From contig ONRD01000006.1 in the NCBI GenBank assembly GCA_900320185.1, positions 1-62,481 of the forward strand: a stretch of 62,481 nt of DNA, written 5' to 3'. The notes under the pieces were generated by a model, which saw only the letters and a program-made list of their open reading frames with translations, made no database searches and had not been told where the DNA came from. The translations under genes were made by a program, and so were the position numbers. Below, piece by piece: positions 1 through 9,306 of this stretch (positions within the stretch are counted from its first letter, which is position 1; each line of letters opens with the position of its first letter). Origin of the DNA: an uncultured Bacteroidales bacterium. Lineage in GTDB: Bacteria > Bacteroidota > Bacteroidia > Bacteroidales > UBA932.

Positions 1-1432
1 GTAAGGGAAGCCGAGGAACTCGTCACTGACCATCGGTGTGTCCGGGCCGCCGTAGATGTCCACATGGACAGGGTACTTCCGGGACGGGTCGAAATCCATG
101 GGGTAGACAATCAAGGCCGGCAGTTCGAAACCATCATGGGTCGTCATTGTGATGATTTCGGGGGATCCAAGCTGCCCGAACAAAGCATCCGCCGAGAACT
201 CCTTCCCGGCAAGGTCGGCGACCATGAAAGACTTTCCAGGCTTCACGAGGTCGTAGATCCAGATCCGGTGCGGGGTCCTGGAGTTGCTCAGGGTCACAGC
301 CAGGTGCTTCCTGTCTGGAGAAAGCTCCGGAGAGCTCGCGTTGAAGGCCGGATCCGTGATCGTCGTGACCTTCCCCTTGAAAGCCGAACAGACGGAAGCC
401 CTGACCCTGGAATCCCTCTGGGCAAGGAAGAACACCCTGGATGTGGAGCCGTCGAATTTCCGCGAGGGCTTCCCTTCGTCCACCGAAAGGATCCCCATCC
501 TCCAGTTCTCCCCTGAAGTAAGTCTCTTCAAAGTCTTTCCGTCGTAGGAGAGGTAGTATGCCTGCTGCCACATAGGACTCATGATAGACCAGGGACTTGG
601 AACCGTCCTCGGGTGAGACGGCGTACAAGTCGAGGGTGTTCTGGGTCCGGGGCTCCCTCTGGACGAAAAGGACCTTGCCGTCGGGTTTCCAGAAAGGAGT
701 GCCGAAGTACTGGTCGTCTTCCTCGTTGAAATCGGCCCACACGACCTTGCCCGTCTCCGCGTCGGCGATTCCCATGCGGACCTTCGGATTGTTGTCCCCG
801 CATTTGGGGTAACGGGTCATCCTGACGGAGCCTCCGGTCGGGGAAACTCCTTCCATCGGGACCGCCGACCCGGCTTTCTGTGAATACGACAGCATCATCC
901 CGGACCTGTCGTAGTCTTCGGGGAAGGGAGAATAGATCGGGAAAACCGGCACTTCAGTGTTGTCGAAACGGCAGAAGCCTATCTTCCTGGAATCGGGGGA
1001 CCACCAGAAGGCACGGTAGCGGGAAGCCCTGCCATAGATTTCCTCGTAATAGACCCATGAGGCGTACCCGTTCAGGATGACGGCGGAACCGTCGGAAGTC
1101 AGCCTTGTCTCCTTCCTGGTGGCCACGTCGACCACCCAGAGGTCGTTGTCGCGGGTGAAGGCCATCTTCGTGGAATCAGGCGAGAACGTAAGGTTGACCG
1201 CGCCGTCGGGACTGAACGGAAGGCTCTGTCTCGTGTCGGCAGGAAGGTCGACGCCATCCTTCCTTTCCCCCGTGACTACGTCCACGGAGAAGTTCCCTTT
1301 TCCACCGTTCCTGAAACCGAAGGCGACCTCGTTGTCCCCGATCCACCTGTAGCTTGTCGGGAAATCGTTGAATACCTGGGCATCGAGTACCACGGCGACA
1401 AAGATGCCGGCCAATGTGAACAACTTTCTCAT
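1..1432 (-). CDS. DPP4-type S9 peptidase, frameshifted and cut by the window edge
   Basis: Secreted prolyl-type dipeptidyl peptidase of family S9B; such enzymes clip dipeptides from peptides in the periplasm. The N-terminus (MRKLFTLAGIFVAVVLDAQ) is a signal peptide, followed by the DPP-IV beta-propeller with repeats such as FSPDSTKMAFTRDNDLWV and WSPDSRKIGFCRFD. The frame opened at 1432 stays open to 134 but stops making sense after VYHESYV (about 565-571). The next frame continues the propeller (QQAYYLSYDGKTLKRLTSG) and then the start of the alpha/beta hydrolase domain (YPVHVDIYGGPDTP) out to base 1. One extra base or two missing bases would join the two. The catalytic Ser-Asp-His region lies outside the window. 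It starts 3 bases after the stop of the RecD-like gene, so it is the last gene seen of that operon. A sequencing error would explain the break as well as a real mutation. Confidence 0.85.
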
Positions 1433-1435
1433 GAG

Positions 1436-2929
1436 TTATCTTGTTTTGAAATATTCATCCTTGAAATTGACCAGGTAAACTCTCTCGACCGCCCTGGTCA
1501 TGGCGGTGTACAACCATTTCAGGTCGTCGGTGGAAAGCTCTTCCTGCCAGAAAGGGTTGTCGATGAACACGCAGCCCCACTGGCCTCCCTGGCTTTTGTG
1601 GCAGGTGATCGCGTTGGCATATTTGAGCTGGAGCGCATTGAAATAGGGATCCTCCCTCACGGCTTCGTAGCGTTTCTTCTTGCTTTTTATGTCGGAATAG
1701 TCTGCGTCCACACCGTGGTAGAGAGCGTTCTGCTGCTCATAGGTCAGGGAAGCCGATTCTGACCCAAGGGTATCGAGGCAGACCTTGGCCTGGATCTCGA
1801 CGCAGCCGTAGTCGGGGAAAGAGAGACGGGCATCCGCGAAATGGAGGCCGTAACGTTCCTCATGGTTCTTGATGGACACCAGGGTGGCGATGTCACCGTT
1901 TGCGATGTAGTCCATCTCCTTGACTCCGCCCAGGAAGTGGTAACAGTTCTTCACTATCATGAGTTTCTCCCCCCGCACAAGCCTGTCCTCGTCGAAGAAG
2001 ACCTGCGCGCGGATCCCGTCATTGTAGCGGTTCGCGCGCTTGTTGGAGCGGCAGAGCACTATGGCGTCCTCCTTCGAATAATCGGTATAATAGGCCTGGT
2101 TCAGGGCATCTAGTAGTTCCCCTCCGGAAATCCGCCGCACGTCGTCGAAGCCGTCGGTCCTCAGGCCCAGGGACCCGGTCTCCACCATCTCGCCGGACAG
2201 GGTAGAAGAAAGGATAAGGTCCCTCAGATGCGTGGCGTTCCACAGGATTCCCGACTCCTTCTGCTGGCGGACGACCTCCGTCAGGGTGCATGACCTCACC
2301 CCTCCGAACCTGCTCTGAAGGTATTCCGGAGAAAGCGCCGGGGAAAGGTCGTGTCCTACCGGAGGCAGCTGGGCGGAGTCTCCGATGAGGATGAGCCGGC
2401 AGTCCGTACCGTCCCGCACGAAGGACACAAGGTCTCCGAGAAGGTCCCCGTCACCGAACTTGACCGACACGTCCCTCTGGCCCTCGGAGACGCCGATCAG
2501 GGAGACTTCATCCACAATGAACAATTTGTGGGACAGCCTGTTGGGCACTCGGGAGAACACACCGAGACCATCATCGCCGACCTTCTTCTGCCGGTAGACC
2601 ATCTTGTGGATGGTCCTCGCGTTCTTCCCGGAATAACCGGACAGGACCTTCGCAGCCCTTCCGGTAGGAGCCATAAGGTAGCAGATCTCTTCATATTCAT
2701 CGGGACCGTCGGGCCTGCGCACCAGCGGCCTCAGACCGTCAAGGGCGCTTATCACGGCGGAGATGGCCGTGGTCTTGCCGGTACCGGCGAATCCGTCCAC
2801 GACAAGGATGTCGGCATCGTCGCAGGTGATGAACGACGCCACCTCCCTGAACAGGTTTTCCTGGTCAGGAGTCATCCCATAGTCGAAAAAGGAGAGGAAC
2901 CTTTCGTAGAAAAAAGAACTGCGGTCCAT
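1436..2929 (-). CDS. RecD-like SF1 DNA helicase (AAA family ATPase)
   Basis: Superfamily 1B helicase resembling the RecD/TraA group, probably a 5'-3' DNA helicase in DNA repair; the standalone role in Bacteroidales is not settled. Visible motifs in order: Walker A DGFAGTGKTT near residue 45, APTGRAA (motif Ia) near 85, Walker B LFIVDEVSLI near 135, GDSAQLPPVG (motif III) near 180, the RQQ region, and a C-terminal UvrD_C_2-type block ITCHKSQG with YTAMTRA at the end. At 497 residues it lacks the N-terminal extension of long RecD2 proteins. It lies one base downstream of trkH and directly upstream of the DPP4 gene, so it appears co-transcribed with both. Function as a helicase is firm; partners are unknown. 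Confidence 0.88.
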   Translation of the reverse strand: MDRSSFFYERFLSFFDYGMTPDQENLFREVASFITCDDADILVVDGFAGTGKTTAISAVISALDGLRPLVRRPDGPDEYEEICYLMAPTGRAAKVLSGYSGKNARTIHKMVYRQKKVGDDGLGVFSRVPNRLSHKLFIVDEVSLIGVSEGQRDVSVKFGDGDLLGDLVSFVRDGTDCRLILIGDSAQLPPVGHDLSPALSPEYLQSRFGGVRSCTLTEVVRQQKESGILWNATHLRDLILSSTLSGEMVETGSLGLRTDGFDDVRRISGGELLDALNQAYYTDYSKEDAIVLCRSNKRANRYNDGIRAQVFFDEDRLVRGEKLMIVKNCYHFLGGVKEMDYIANGDIATLVSIKNHEERYGLHFADARLSFPDYGCVEIQAKVCLDTLGSESASLTYEQQNALYHGVDADYSDIKSKKKRYEAVREDPYFNALQLKYANAITCHKSQGGQWGCVFIDNPFWQEELSTDDLKWLYTAMTRAVERVYLVNFKDEYFKTR

Positions 2930-2930
2930 C

Positions 2931-4385
2931 TTATTTCGTCCTGCGGTTGAACAGCATCATCAGCACGGCGAGGACGGGATAGATTTCGACACGGCCGAGG
3001 AACATGTCAACTGTGTACATGAACTTTGCTCCGGCCGCCTGCGCCCCGAAATTGCCCATGACGCCCAGGTCTCCTATCGCAGGGCCGACATTCCCGAGGG
3101 AAGATATGGTGGCGGGCAGGGCGTACTGGTTGCCGCGGTCGAAGAAAAGCGTCAGGGAAACGGACAGGATGACGACCGCCATGTAGAGGGCTATGTACAG
3201 GATATGGGGCGCTACGTCATCCTGACGGACTACCTTGCCGTTGACCCTGACCTCGTTGACGGAAGCGGGATGTATGGTCTGCTTGATGTGGTAACGGACC
3301 TCCTTGAACAGGAGAAGCACGCGGTCCGCCTTGAGTCCGCCGGTGGTGGATCCCGCCATGCCGCAGCATATTCCGGCAAAGAGGAGCAGGCTGGAAGGGA
3401 GGACGGGCCAGGCGCTGTTGTCGGCTATCCCGAAGCCCGAGGTCGAAGCATAGCTTATCACATGGAAAGCCCCGGAAAGGGCGGAAGCCCCCCAGGTCTG
3501 TTCGATTCCGTTGACCTTGAGGGATATGGTGACGATGACGCTGAGGACGACGAGGACTCCGGCATAGAAGCGGAATACGTCGTTCTTCAGGGGCTTCATG
3601 GACTTGGTCACGAAAACCGCATAGATCATCCCGAAATGGAGCGAGGACAGGACCATGAACACCATCGTCACCAAGTCTACCGCGACGGAGTCGAAGGCTC
3701 CGATCGACGCGTTCTTCGTACTGAAGCCTCCTGTCGCCGTCACGCTCATCGCATGGTTGAGGGCATCGAAGGGTTTCATGCCGCAGAGAAGGTAGCTCAA
3801 GAAGGAAGCGGCGAGGATGGCGAAATAAACGCACGTGAATATCCACACCGTCCTGTTCGAACGGGAATTATAGCCCTGCTTCGACAAGGAGGAAAGCTCC
3901 ATGTTCGTAAGGCGGAGCCTCATCTGCGAAGAGTTCGGAATCACAAGGAGAAGGAAGACGACTACCCCCAGTCCGCCTATGAAATGGGTCGAAGACCTCC
4001 AGAAAAGGAGGCTGTCCGGGAGCATCTCCACGTTCTCAAGGATGGTGGCGCCTGTCGCAGTAAAGCCGGAAACACTTTCAAACCAGGCATTTTCGACGCT
4101 GAAAGGACCTCCCCAAAGGGCATACGGAAGCATGCCGAAGACAAAGGACAGAAGCCATGAAAGGACGATTATCATGAACCCGTCCTTCATGGTGATCTCG
4201 GGAGTCTTGCGCACGAATATGAAAGGGAATATCCCTACGATGAAAGTGATGGTGAAACTGATCATCAGGGCAGCCAGGGCGCTGTCGTTGCCCCTGGACA
4301 AGGAGACCAGTATCGACAGGAACATGAACAACGCACTGACAAGCAGGGCGTAGCCGACATTCCTGGATATTACCTTGATGTTCAT
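2931..4385 (-). CDS. trkH: TrkH family potassium uptake protein
   Basis: Inner-membrane potassium translocating subunit of the Trk/Ktr type. At 484 residues it has the normal TrkH length and many hydrophobic segments. The four pore loops are visible: SVSGFTATGATIL near residue 107, SVTATGGFSTKN near 215, ISYASTSGFGI near 315 and SLGNVGPAIGDLG near 430. In each, a Gly in the selectivity filter is expected and found. No trkA/ktrA gene with RCK/TrkA_N domains is in the window, so the regulatory partner must be elsewhere. It lies between a membrane sensor-like protein (8-base gap upstream) and a RecD-like helicase (1-base gap downstream). This arrangement suggests co-transcription but not a shared function. 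Confidence 0.9.
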   Translation of the reverse strand: MNIKVISRNVGYALLVSALFMFLSILVSLSRGNDSALAALMISFTITFIVGIFPFIFVRKTPEITMKDGFMIIVLSWLLSFVFGMLPYALWGGPFSVENAWFESVSGFTATGATILENVEMLPDSLLFWRSSTHFIGGLGVVVFLLLVIPNSSQMRLRLTNMELSSLSKQGYNSRSNRTVWIFTCVYFAILAASFLSYLLCGMKPFDALNHAMSVTATGGFSTKNASIGAFDSVAVDLVTMVFMVLSSLHFGMIYAVFVTKSMKPLKNDVFRFYAGVLVVLSVIVTISLKVNGIEQTWGASALSGAFHVISYASTSGFGIADNSAWPVLPSSLLLFAGICCGMAGSTTGGLKADRVLLLFKEVRYHIKQTIHPASVNEVRVNGKVVRQDDVAPHILYIALYMAVVILSVSLTLFFDRGNQYALPATISSLGNVGPAIGDLGVMGNFGAQAAGAKFMYTVDMFLGRVEIYPVLAVLMMLFNRRTK

Positions 4386-4393
4386 CGTTGCGC

Positions 4394-5239
4394 TCAGTTC
4401 TCCTGGGCATGGATCCCGGCCCTTTCGCGCAGGCTGGCCACCCGCTTGCGAAGCTGCTGGTTCTCCATGGTGATCTCGGTTATCCCTTCGTTGAGTTCGG
4501 CGAGCTGGTCGTCCCCGTCGAAGGTGTAGGAATACTTCTTGTTATGCGAACGGTATCCGTTCAGCCCTTCGAGCATCTTGTACAGCGGGTCGACATAGTA
4601 GGCCATGATGAAGAAGAGCAGCATGAGCACCAGGAGGAGTCCGACTCCGACCGCCACGATTCCGGGGATGATGCTCCTGTAGAAGCCCCTCTGGAAAGTC
4701 TCTGAATTCTTCTTCAGGTCGTCGTACATGGCATTGCTCAGCACCTCGATGTAGGAGTTGAGCTTGCCGAACTTAGGCTGGAGGCGCTCGAAGTACCAGG
4801 TCCTGGTGTCGATGAAATCGGACTTGAGGACATCCTCGAGTTCAAGGGAGGTGAGCATATAGGCGGAATAGGCGTACAGCACCGAATCGGTCATCGGCAT
4901 CATCTTCGGGGAGAGCAGCGACCGCCTGAGCGAATCGCAGTGCTCGACGAAGCCGGTACGCTTGAAATCCGGCAGGGTGTCGATGCTCTCGTCTCCTATG
5001 ACGGTCAGAAGGTCGAGGTTGTAGGCGCTGCTGACCTTGGACAGGTTCTGGGCCATGTTGATGCCCTTGACATTGTCGGCCATCAGGTCGGACACGTAGT
5101 GGCTCATCCTGCTGTACTCCATGATGGAAATCACGCTGGAGACCAGGAGGGTGACGGCTATCGCCATGAGGGCAAGGGTAAGCTTGGCTTTCATCGAAAG
5201 CCGCCTTTCCTTCATTTTGTCAACCAATTTCCCGCGCAT
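4394..5239 (-). CDS. Membrane protein with four-helix sensor-like ectodomain and HAMP-like stretch, no output domain
   Basis: Not a named family that I recognise. A first membrane helix (about residues 17-40) is followed by a helical periplasmic region of about 150 residues rich in Leu, Ser and Asp, resembling the four-helix-bundle sensor of chemoreceptors. A second membrane helix (IIPGIVAVGVGLLLVLMLLFFIM, about 191-213) leads into YVDPLYKMLEGLNGY, which looks like the start of a HAMP domain, and a coiled coil (ENQQLRKRVASLRER). The protein then stops, with no kinase, GGDEF or methyl-accepting domain. The start may lie at Met 9 or Met 16 rather than the first Met. It is the first gene of the trkH operon, so it could sense something relevant to ion uptake or envelope state; that is inference. 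Confidence 0.7.
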   Translation of the reverse strand: MRGKLVDKMKERRLSMKAKLTLALMAIAVTLLVSSVISIMEYSRMSHYVSDLMADNVKGINMAQNLSKVSSAYNLDLLTVIGDESIDTLPDFKRTGFVEHCDSLRRSLLSPKMMPMTDSVLYAYSAYMLTSLELEDVLKSDFIDTRTWYFERLQPKFGKLNSYIEVLSNAMYDDLKKNSETFQRGFYRSIIPGIVAVGVGLLLVLMLLFFIMAYYVDPLYKMLEGLNGYRSHNKKYSYTFDGDDQLAELNEGITEITMENQQLRKRVASLRERAGIHAQEN

Positions 5240-5246
5240 TGAAAAT

Positions 5247-5254
5247 CAAATGTA
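5247..5254 (-). promoter_or_regulatory. Probable -7 element for the trkH operon
   Basis: The minus strand reads TACATTTG, an exact match to the Bacteroidota -7 consensus TAnnTTTG, just upstream of the first gene of the sensor-trkH operon. I see no clear TTTG at the usual -33 distance, so this is a partial match only. Confidence 0.45.
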
Positions 5255-5399
5255 TGCTCAAAATCACCGCAATTTAAGAAAAAAATCCATGATTTACCGG
5301 GAACTCCATGGAAAAGTGCTGCCGGAGTCCTTCAGAGCGGCCTTGGCGGAGATTCCGCGAAGGAAGCCCCCTCGGGCAGCCTGAGGAGCACCGCGGCCG

Positions 5400-6299
5400 T
5401 CAGAGGATGTTCATGGACTGCTCGCGGATCTTCTCGAGCTCGTCCTTCATCAGCACGACGAGTTTCTGTATGCCGGCATGGTTGGCCTTGGAGCCGGTGG
5501 TGTTGATCTCGCGTCCCATCTCCTGGATGATGAAACCGAGCTTGCGTCCCGGATACGGTTCCCCGTCGATGGTGTCCATGAAATACCTGCAGTGCTGGCG
5601 GAGTCGGACTTTCTCCTCATTGATGTCCAGTTTCTCCAGATAGAATATCATTTCCTGTTCAAACCTGGACGGATCGACCTTCTGCCGAAGGTCGGAAAGA
5701 TTCTTGGATAGCCTTTCCCTCACAGCCTCGATCCTCTCCCCTTCCAGTTTCTCGACTTCATCCTCGAGCTCCATGATGCGTCGGACCCTGGATGTCACAT
5801 CCCTGTACAGGGCTTCGCCTTCCCTGGCCCTGTAGTCATTGACTGAAGCCAAGGCTTCCCGGATGGCTTCCTCGACTACAGGCCAGTTCCCTTCGTCGAT
5901 GATGTCCTGGCGGGAACTGTCGAAGACATCCTGGAAGCGCATGATACCTGACAGAAGTTCATTGTCCATCCTTGCCTGGTCGCCGGAATCGGCTGACCTG
6001 TAGCCGGTCAGGTCATTCCGGATATCCTTCATCTGGGTGAAATATTCTTTCACCAGATCCGGATTGACCTTCCTTGCAGCGCCGGAAGAAGGCTCCCATG
6101 TGATGAAGAAATCGATCGTTCCCCTCACAAGGGATTCGGCGATCATCTGGCGGACCTGCAACTCCTTGTCCTTTGGGAGGAGGGATGTCTTTATGTTGGC
6201 GTCGGAGTTCTTGCCGTTGAGGGTCTTCACCTCGATTGTGAGTTTACCGGAATCAAGTACGGCTTCCGCCTTGCCGTAACCGGTCATTGACTTTATCAT
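5400..6299 (-). CDS. yicC: YicC/YloC family endoribonuclease
   Basis: Member of the YicC/YloC family, shown in other bacteria to act as an endoribonuclease in RNA turnover. The N-terminus MIKSMTGYGKAE is the family signature, and LTIEVKTLNGKNSDANIKTS matches the conserved strand region. The C-terminal domain (DUF1732) ends in GREINTTGSKANHAGIQKLV and KDELEKIREQSMNIL, the most conserved part of the family. At 299 residues it is the usual length. It is divergent from glnS, with the two promoters packed in about 118 bases. In most Bacteroidota it sits beside gmk, which is not present here. Confidence 0.92.
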   Translation of the reverse strand: MIKSMTGYGKAEAVLDSGKLTIEVKTLNGKNSDANIKTSLLPKDKELQVRQMIAESLVRGTIDFFITWEPSSGAARKVNPDLVKEYFTQMKDIRNDLTGYRSADSGDQARMDNELLSGIMRFQDVFDSSRQDIIDEGNWPVVEEAIREALASVNDYRAREGEALYRDVTSRVRRIMELEDEVEKLEGERIEAVRERLSKNLSDLRQKVDPSRFEQEMIFYLEKLDINEEKVRLRQHCRYFMDTIDGEPYPGRKLGFIIQEMGREINTTGSKANHAGIQKLVVLMKDELEKIREQSMNIL

Positions 6300-6357
6300 G
6301 CCTTGATATTTTATCGTACCGGACCGGGATTGCCCTGATCGAATCCCGCTTCCGGCA

Positions 6358-6365
6358 CAAATGTA
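6358..6365 (-). promoter_or_regulatory. Probable -7 element for yicC
   Basis: The minus strand reads TACATTTG, matching TAnnTTTG, about 60 bases upstream of the yicC start. The -33 region is not clear. It lies back-to-back with the glnS -7 element. Confidence 0.45.
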
Positions 6366-6386
6366 AGAATTATTCTAAGGTTTTGT

Positions 6387-6394
6387 TAACTTTG
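6387..6394 (+). promoter_or_regulatory. Probable -7 element for glnS
   Basis: TAACTTTG matches the Bacteroidota -7 consensus and lies about 24 bases upstream of the glnS ATG, giving a short leader. The same TAACTTTG occurs before recA in this window. No good -33 TTTG is seen. Confidence 0.5.
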
Positions 6395-6417
6395 CAGGAT
6401 AAATCAATCATCTGGCA

Positions 6418-8094
6418 ATGGAAGAAGCAAAGAATCCCACGGCGGCCGAGCCGAAGAAACTGAATTTCCTCGAAGAGATAATCGAGGACGACCTGAAATC
6501 CGGAAGGGTCACCAGCGTCATGACGCGTTTCCCCCCGGAGCCTAACGGTTATCTCCACCTCGGGCACGCCAAAAGCCTGTGCATCAACTTCGGGCTCGCC
6601 CAGAAATACGGCGGCAAGACCAACCTCCGCTACGACGACACGAATCCCACGAAGGAAGACACCGAATATGTGGACGCCATCAAGGAGGACATCAAATGGA
6701 TGGGCTTCCACTGGGACAAGGAACTCTACGCTTCCGACTATTTCGACCAGCTCTACGAGTGGGCCGAGCAGCTGATCAAGGAAGGCCTGGCCTATGTCGA
6801 CGACCAGACCCAGGAAGAGATCAGCAAGGGCCGCGGAACGGTCGACACCCCCGGCACGGAGAGTCCCTGGCGCAACCGCAGCGTGGAAGAGAACCTCCGT
6901 CTCTTCAGGGAGATGAAGGCTGGGAAATATGCAGACGGGGAGAAGGTCCTCCGCGCGAAGATCGACATGGCGTCCCCGAACATGATGTTCAGGGACCCTC
7001 TCCTGTACAGGATCAAGCATGCTTCGCATCACCGCACCGGAGACAAATGGTGCATCTACCCGATGTACGACTTCACGCACGGGCAATGCGACTCCATCGA
7101 GCACATAACCCACTCGATCTGCACCCTGGAATTCGACGTGCACAAGCCGCTCTACGACTGGTTCATCAAGACCCTCAGGATCTGGCCCTCGCACCAGTAC
7201 GAATTCGCCAGGCTCAACCTCACCTACACCCTGATGAGCAAGCGCAAGCTCCTCGAACTGGTCCAGAAAGGCCTGGTCTCGGGGTGGGACGATCCCAGGA
7301 TGCCTACCCTGTGCGGCGTCAGGAGACGCGGCTACACCGCCGAGGCCCTGAAGATGTTCTGCGAGAAGATAGGCGTTTCGAAACGCGACCAGATGATGGA
7401 CATCCAGCTGCTTGAATGGTGCGTGCGCCAGGACCTCAACGCCAGGGCCAACAGGTACATGGTGGTCAGGAATCCTCTAAAGCTCACCATCACAGACTGG
7501 GAACCGGGCAAGGTGGAGTGGTTCGACTGCCCCCTCAATCCGGCCGACCCGGAAGGCGCCACGAGGAAGGTGCCTTTCACCGGCGAGCTCTACATCGAAA
7601 GGGAGGACTTCATGGAAGACGCTCCAAAGAAATTCTTCAGGCTTAAGCCCGGAGGAGAGGTCCGGCTCAAATACACCTACATAATCAAGTGCGAAGAGGT
7701 GGTCAAGGACGAGGATGGGAACGTCGTTGAACTGAGGTGCAGCCATGACCCTTCGACAAGACCCGGCGGAGGCGAATGGCGCTCCGTCAAGGGTACCATC
7801 CACTGGGTCTCCGTACCGCACGCCACGGAGATAACGGTCCGCAACTACGACCGTCTCTTCACGAAGGAAGACATGAACGACATCCCCGAGGGCAAGGACT
7901 ACAAGGACTACCTCAACCCGGAGTCCCTTACCGTGGCAAAGGCTTTCGCCGAACCGGCGCTCGCGGATGACCAATCGGGCATCGCCGTCCAGTTCGAGCG
8001 TACGGGCTACTTCTTCAAGGATCCGGACAGCACGCCTGAAGGATTGATATTCAACAAGACGACCTCCCTCAAGGATTCCTACAGGCCGGAATAG
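6418..8094 (+). CDS. glnS: Glutamine--tRNA ligase
   Basis: Class I glutaminyl-tRNA synthetase, which charges tRNA-Gln with glutamine. The HIGH-type motif appears as PPEPNGYLHLGHAKS (about residues 39-53) and the KMSKS-type motif as LMSKRKL (about 273). The proline-rich PPEPNG form is typical of GlnRS and non-discriminating GluRS of the GlnRS branch. The C-terminal half carries the beta-barrel anticodon-binding domains (for example EREDFMEDAPKKFFRLKPG). At 558 residues it has the normal bacterial GlnRS length. The LolC/E-like gene follows after 12 bases, so they are probably co-transcribed. Confidence 0.96.
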   Translation: MEEAKNPTAAEPKKLNFLEEIIEDDLKSGRVTSVMTRFPPEPNGYLHLGHAKSLCINFGLAQKYGGKTNLRYDDTNPTKEDTEYVDAIKEDIKWMGFHWDKELYASDYFDQLYEWAEQLIKEGLAYVDDQTQEEISKGRGTVDTPGTESPWRNRSVEENLRLFREMKAGKYADGEKVLRAKIDMASPNMMFRDPLLYRIKHASHHRTGDKWCIYPMYDFTHGQCDSIEHITHSICTLEFDVHKPLYDWFIKTLRIWPSHQYEFARLNLTYTLMSKRKLLELVQKGLVSGWDDPRMPTLCGVRRRGYTAEALKMFCEKIGVSKRDQMMDIQLLEWCVRQDLNARANRYMVVRNPLKLTITDWEPGKVEWFDCPLNPADPEGATRKVPFTGELYIEREDFMEDAPKKFFRLKPGGEVRLKYTYIIKCEEVVKDEDGNVVELRCSHDPSTRPGGGEWRSVKGTIHWVSVPHATEITVRNYDRLFTKEDMNDIPEGKDYKDYLNPESLTVAKAFAEPALADDQSGIAVQFERTGYFFKDPDSTPEGLIFNKTTSLKDSYRPE

Positions 8095-8106
8095 CCCCAC
8101 CAGGAG

Positions 8107-9306
8107 ATGAACCTGCCGTTATTCATAGCCGGCCGCTACCTGTTCGCGAAGAAGTCACACAACGTGATCAACATAATCTCCGCGATCAGCGCCATAGGCA
8201 TGGCGGTGGGCACGGCCGCCCTCGTCATCATCCTGTCGGTCTACAACGGCTTCGACTCGCTCGTCAAGGACACGCTCGGGAACATCGAGCCTGACATCCT
8301 GGTGACACCGGCCGAAGGAAAGTCCTTCGTCCCTGACGGTAAGGTGCTTGACAATCTCCGCGACCATCCGGGGATCACGGGCGTGTGCTGCGTGATCCAG
8401 GAGAATGTCTTCATCGATTACGAAGAGCACCAGGGAATAGCCAAGGCCAAAGGGGTCGAGGCTTCCTACGAAGGCAACACTCCCCTGTCCTCCCACATGG
8501 TCCAGGGCACGTTTTCCCTCCACAAGGGAGACCTTCCCCAGATGGTGGTGGGCTCAGGCCTTGCCTACAAGCTGGGCATCAATACAGGCTTCCTCTCCCC
8601 GGCCAGGGTCTGCTATCCCGTGAGGGACAGGAAATTCTCCATGGCGAATCCCATGGCCTCGCTGCAATCCGTGAAAGTGCGGCCATCCGGAGTCTTTTCC
8701 GTCAACCAGCAGATCGACGACGAGATGGTGATCCTTCCCATCGAGCAGATGAGGGAGCTCCTTGGCTACGATGACGAAATCACCGGAGTCGAGATACGGA
8801 TCGAGGACGGCAGGCAGACCAAGGCGATGGTCAAGGAAGTCGAGGCCCTCTTCGGGGCGGGTTTCAAAGTCGCCGACAGGTTCCGCCAGAACCCCTCCCT
8901 CTACAAGATGATGATATACGAGAAAGCCGCCATCTACGCCATCCTCATATTCATAATAATCATCATCGCATTCAACATCTTCGGAAGCCTCACGATGCTG
9001 ATCATCGAGAAGCAGGACGACATCGCGACGTTCCGGAGCATGGGAGCCACGCAGGGGCTCATCCGCAGGATATTCACTCTTGAAGGATGGATGATCTCCC
9101 TCCTGGGCCTCTCCGCCGGCCTGGTCATAGGGATCGGCTTCGCCCTACTCCAGCAGAGGTTCGGCTTCATAAAGATGCCGGGCAGTTTCCTGGTAAGTTC
9201 CTACCCGGTCATACTCCAGTGGAGCGACATAGTGGCCACGGCGGCCGGAGTCGCGCTCATCGGCTACCTGATCGCCCTGATTCCCGTAAGGAAGAACATC
9301 AGTTGA
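8107..9306 (+). CDS. FtsX/LolC-E family ABC transporter permease
   Basis: Inner-membrane permease of the MacB/LolCE type, likely part of a lipoprotein release system (LolCDE) that sends lipoproteins to the outer membrane. The N-terminus FIAGRYLFAKKSHNVINIISAISAIGMAVGTAAL is typical of LolC/E in Bacteroidota. A large periplasmic domain (about residues 45-270) separates the first helix from three C-terminal helices, including YAILIFIIIIIAFNIFGSLTMLI followed by the conserved EKQDDIATFRSMGAT segment. The end IALIPVRKNIS also fits. Bacteroidota often carry one LolC/E-like permease; no lolD ATPase is adjacent. Its 3' end overlaps the convergent GH2 gene by 8 bases. Confidence 0.88.
   Translation: MNLPLFIAGRYLFAKKSHNVINIISAISAIGMAVGTAALVIILSVYNGFDSLVKDTLGNIEPDILVTPAEGKSFVPDGKVLDNLRDHPGITGVCCVIQENVFIDYEEHQGIAKAKGVEASYEGNTPLSSHMVQGTFSLHKGDLPQMVVGSGLAYKLGINTGFLSPARVCYPVRDRKFSMANPMASLQSVKVRPSGVFSVNQQIDDEMVILPIEQMRELLGYDDEITGVEIRIEDGRQTKAMVKEVEALFGAGFKVADRFRQNPSLYKMMIYEKAAIYAILIFIIIIIAFNIFGSLTMLIIEKQDDIATFRSMGATQGLIRRIFTLEGWMISLLGLSAGLVIGIGFALLQQRFGFIKMPGSFLVSSYPVILQWSDIVATAAGVALIGYLIALIPVRKNIS

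Noticed and set aside
3204-4160. Long plus-strand frame (318 codons)
   Set aside because: Antisense shadow of trkH; rich in Arg, Gly and His with no family features.
6370-7194. Minus-strand frame of 274 codons
   Set aside because: Antisense to glnS and its promoter.
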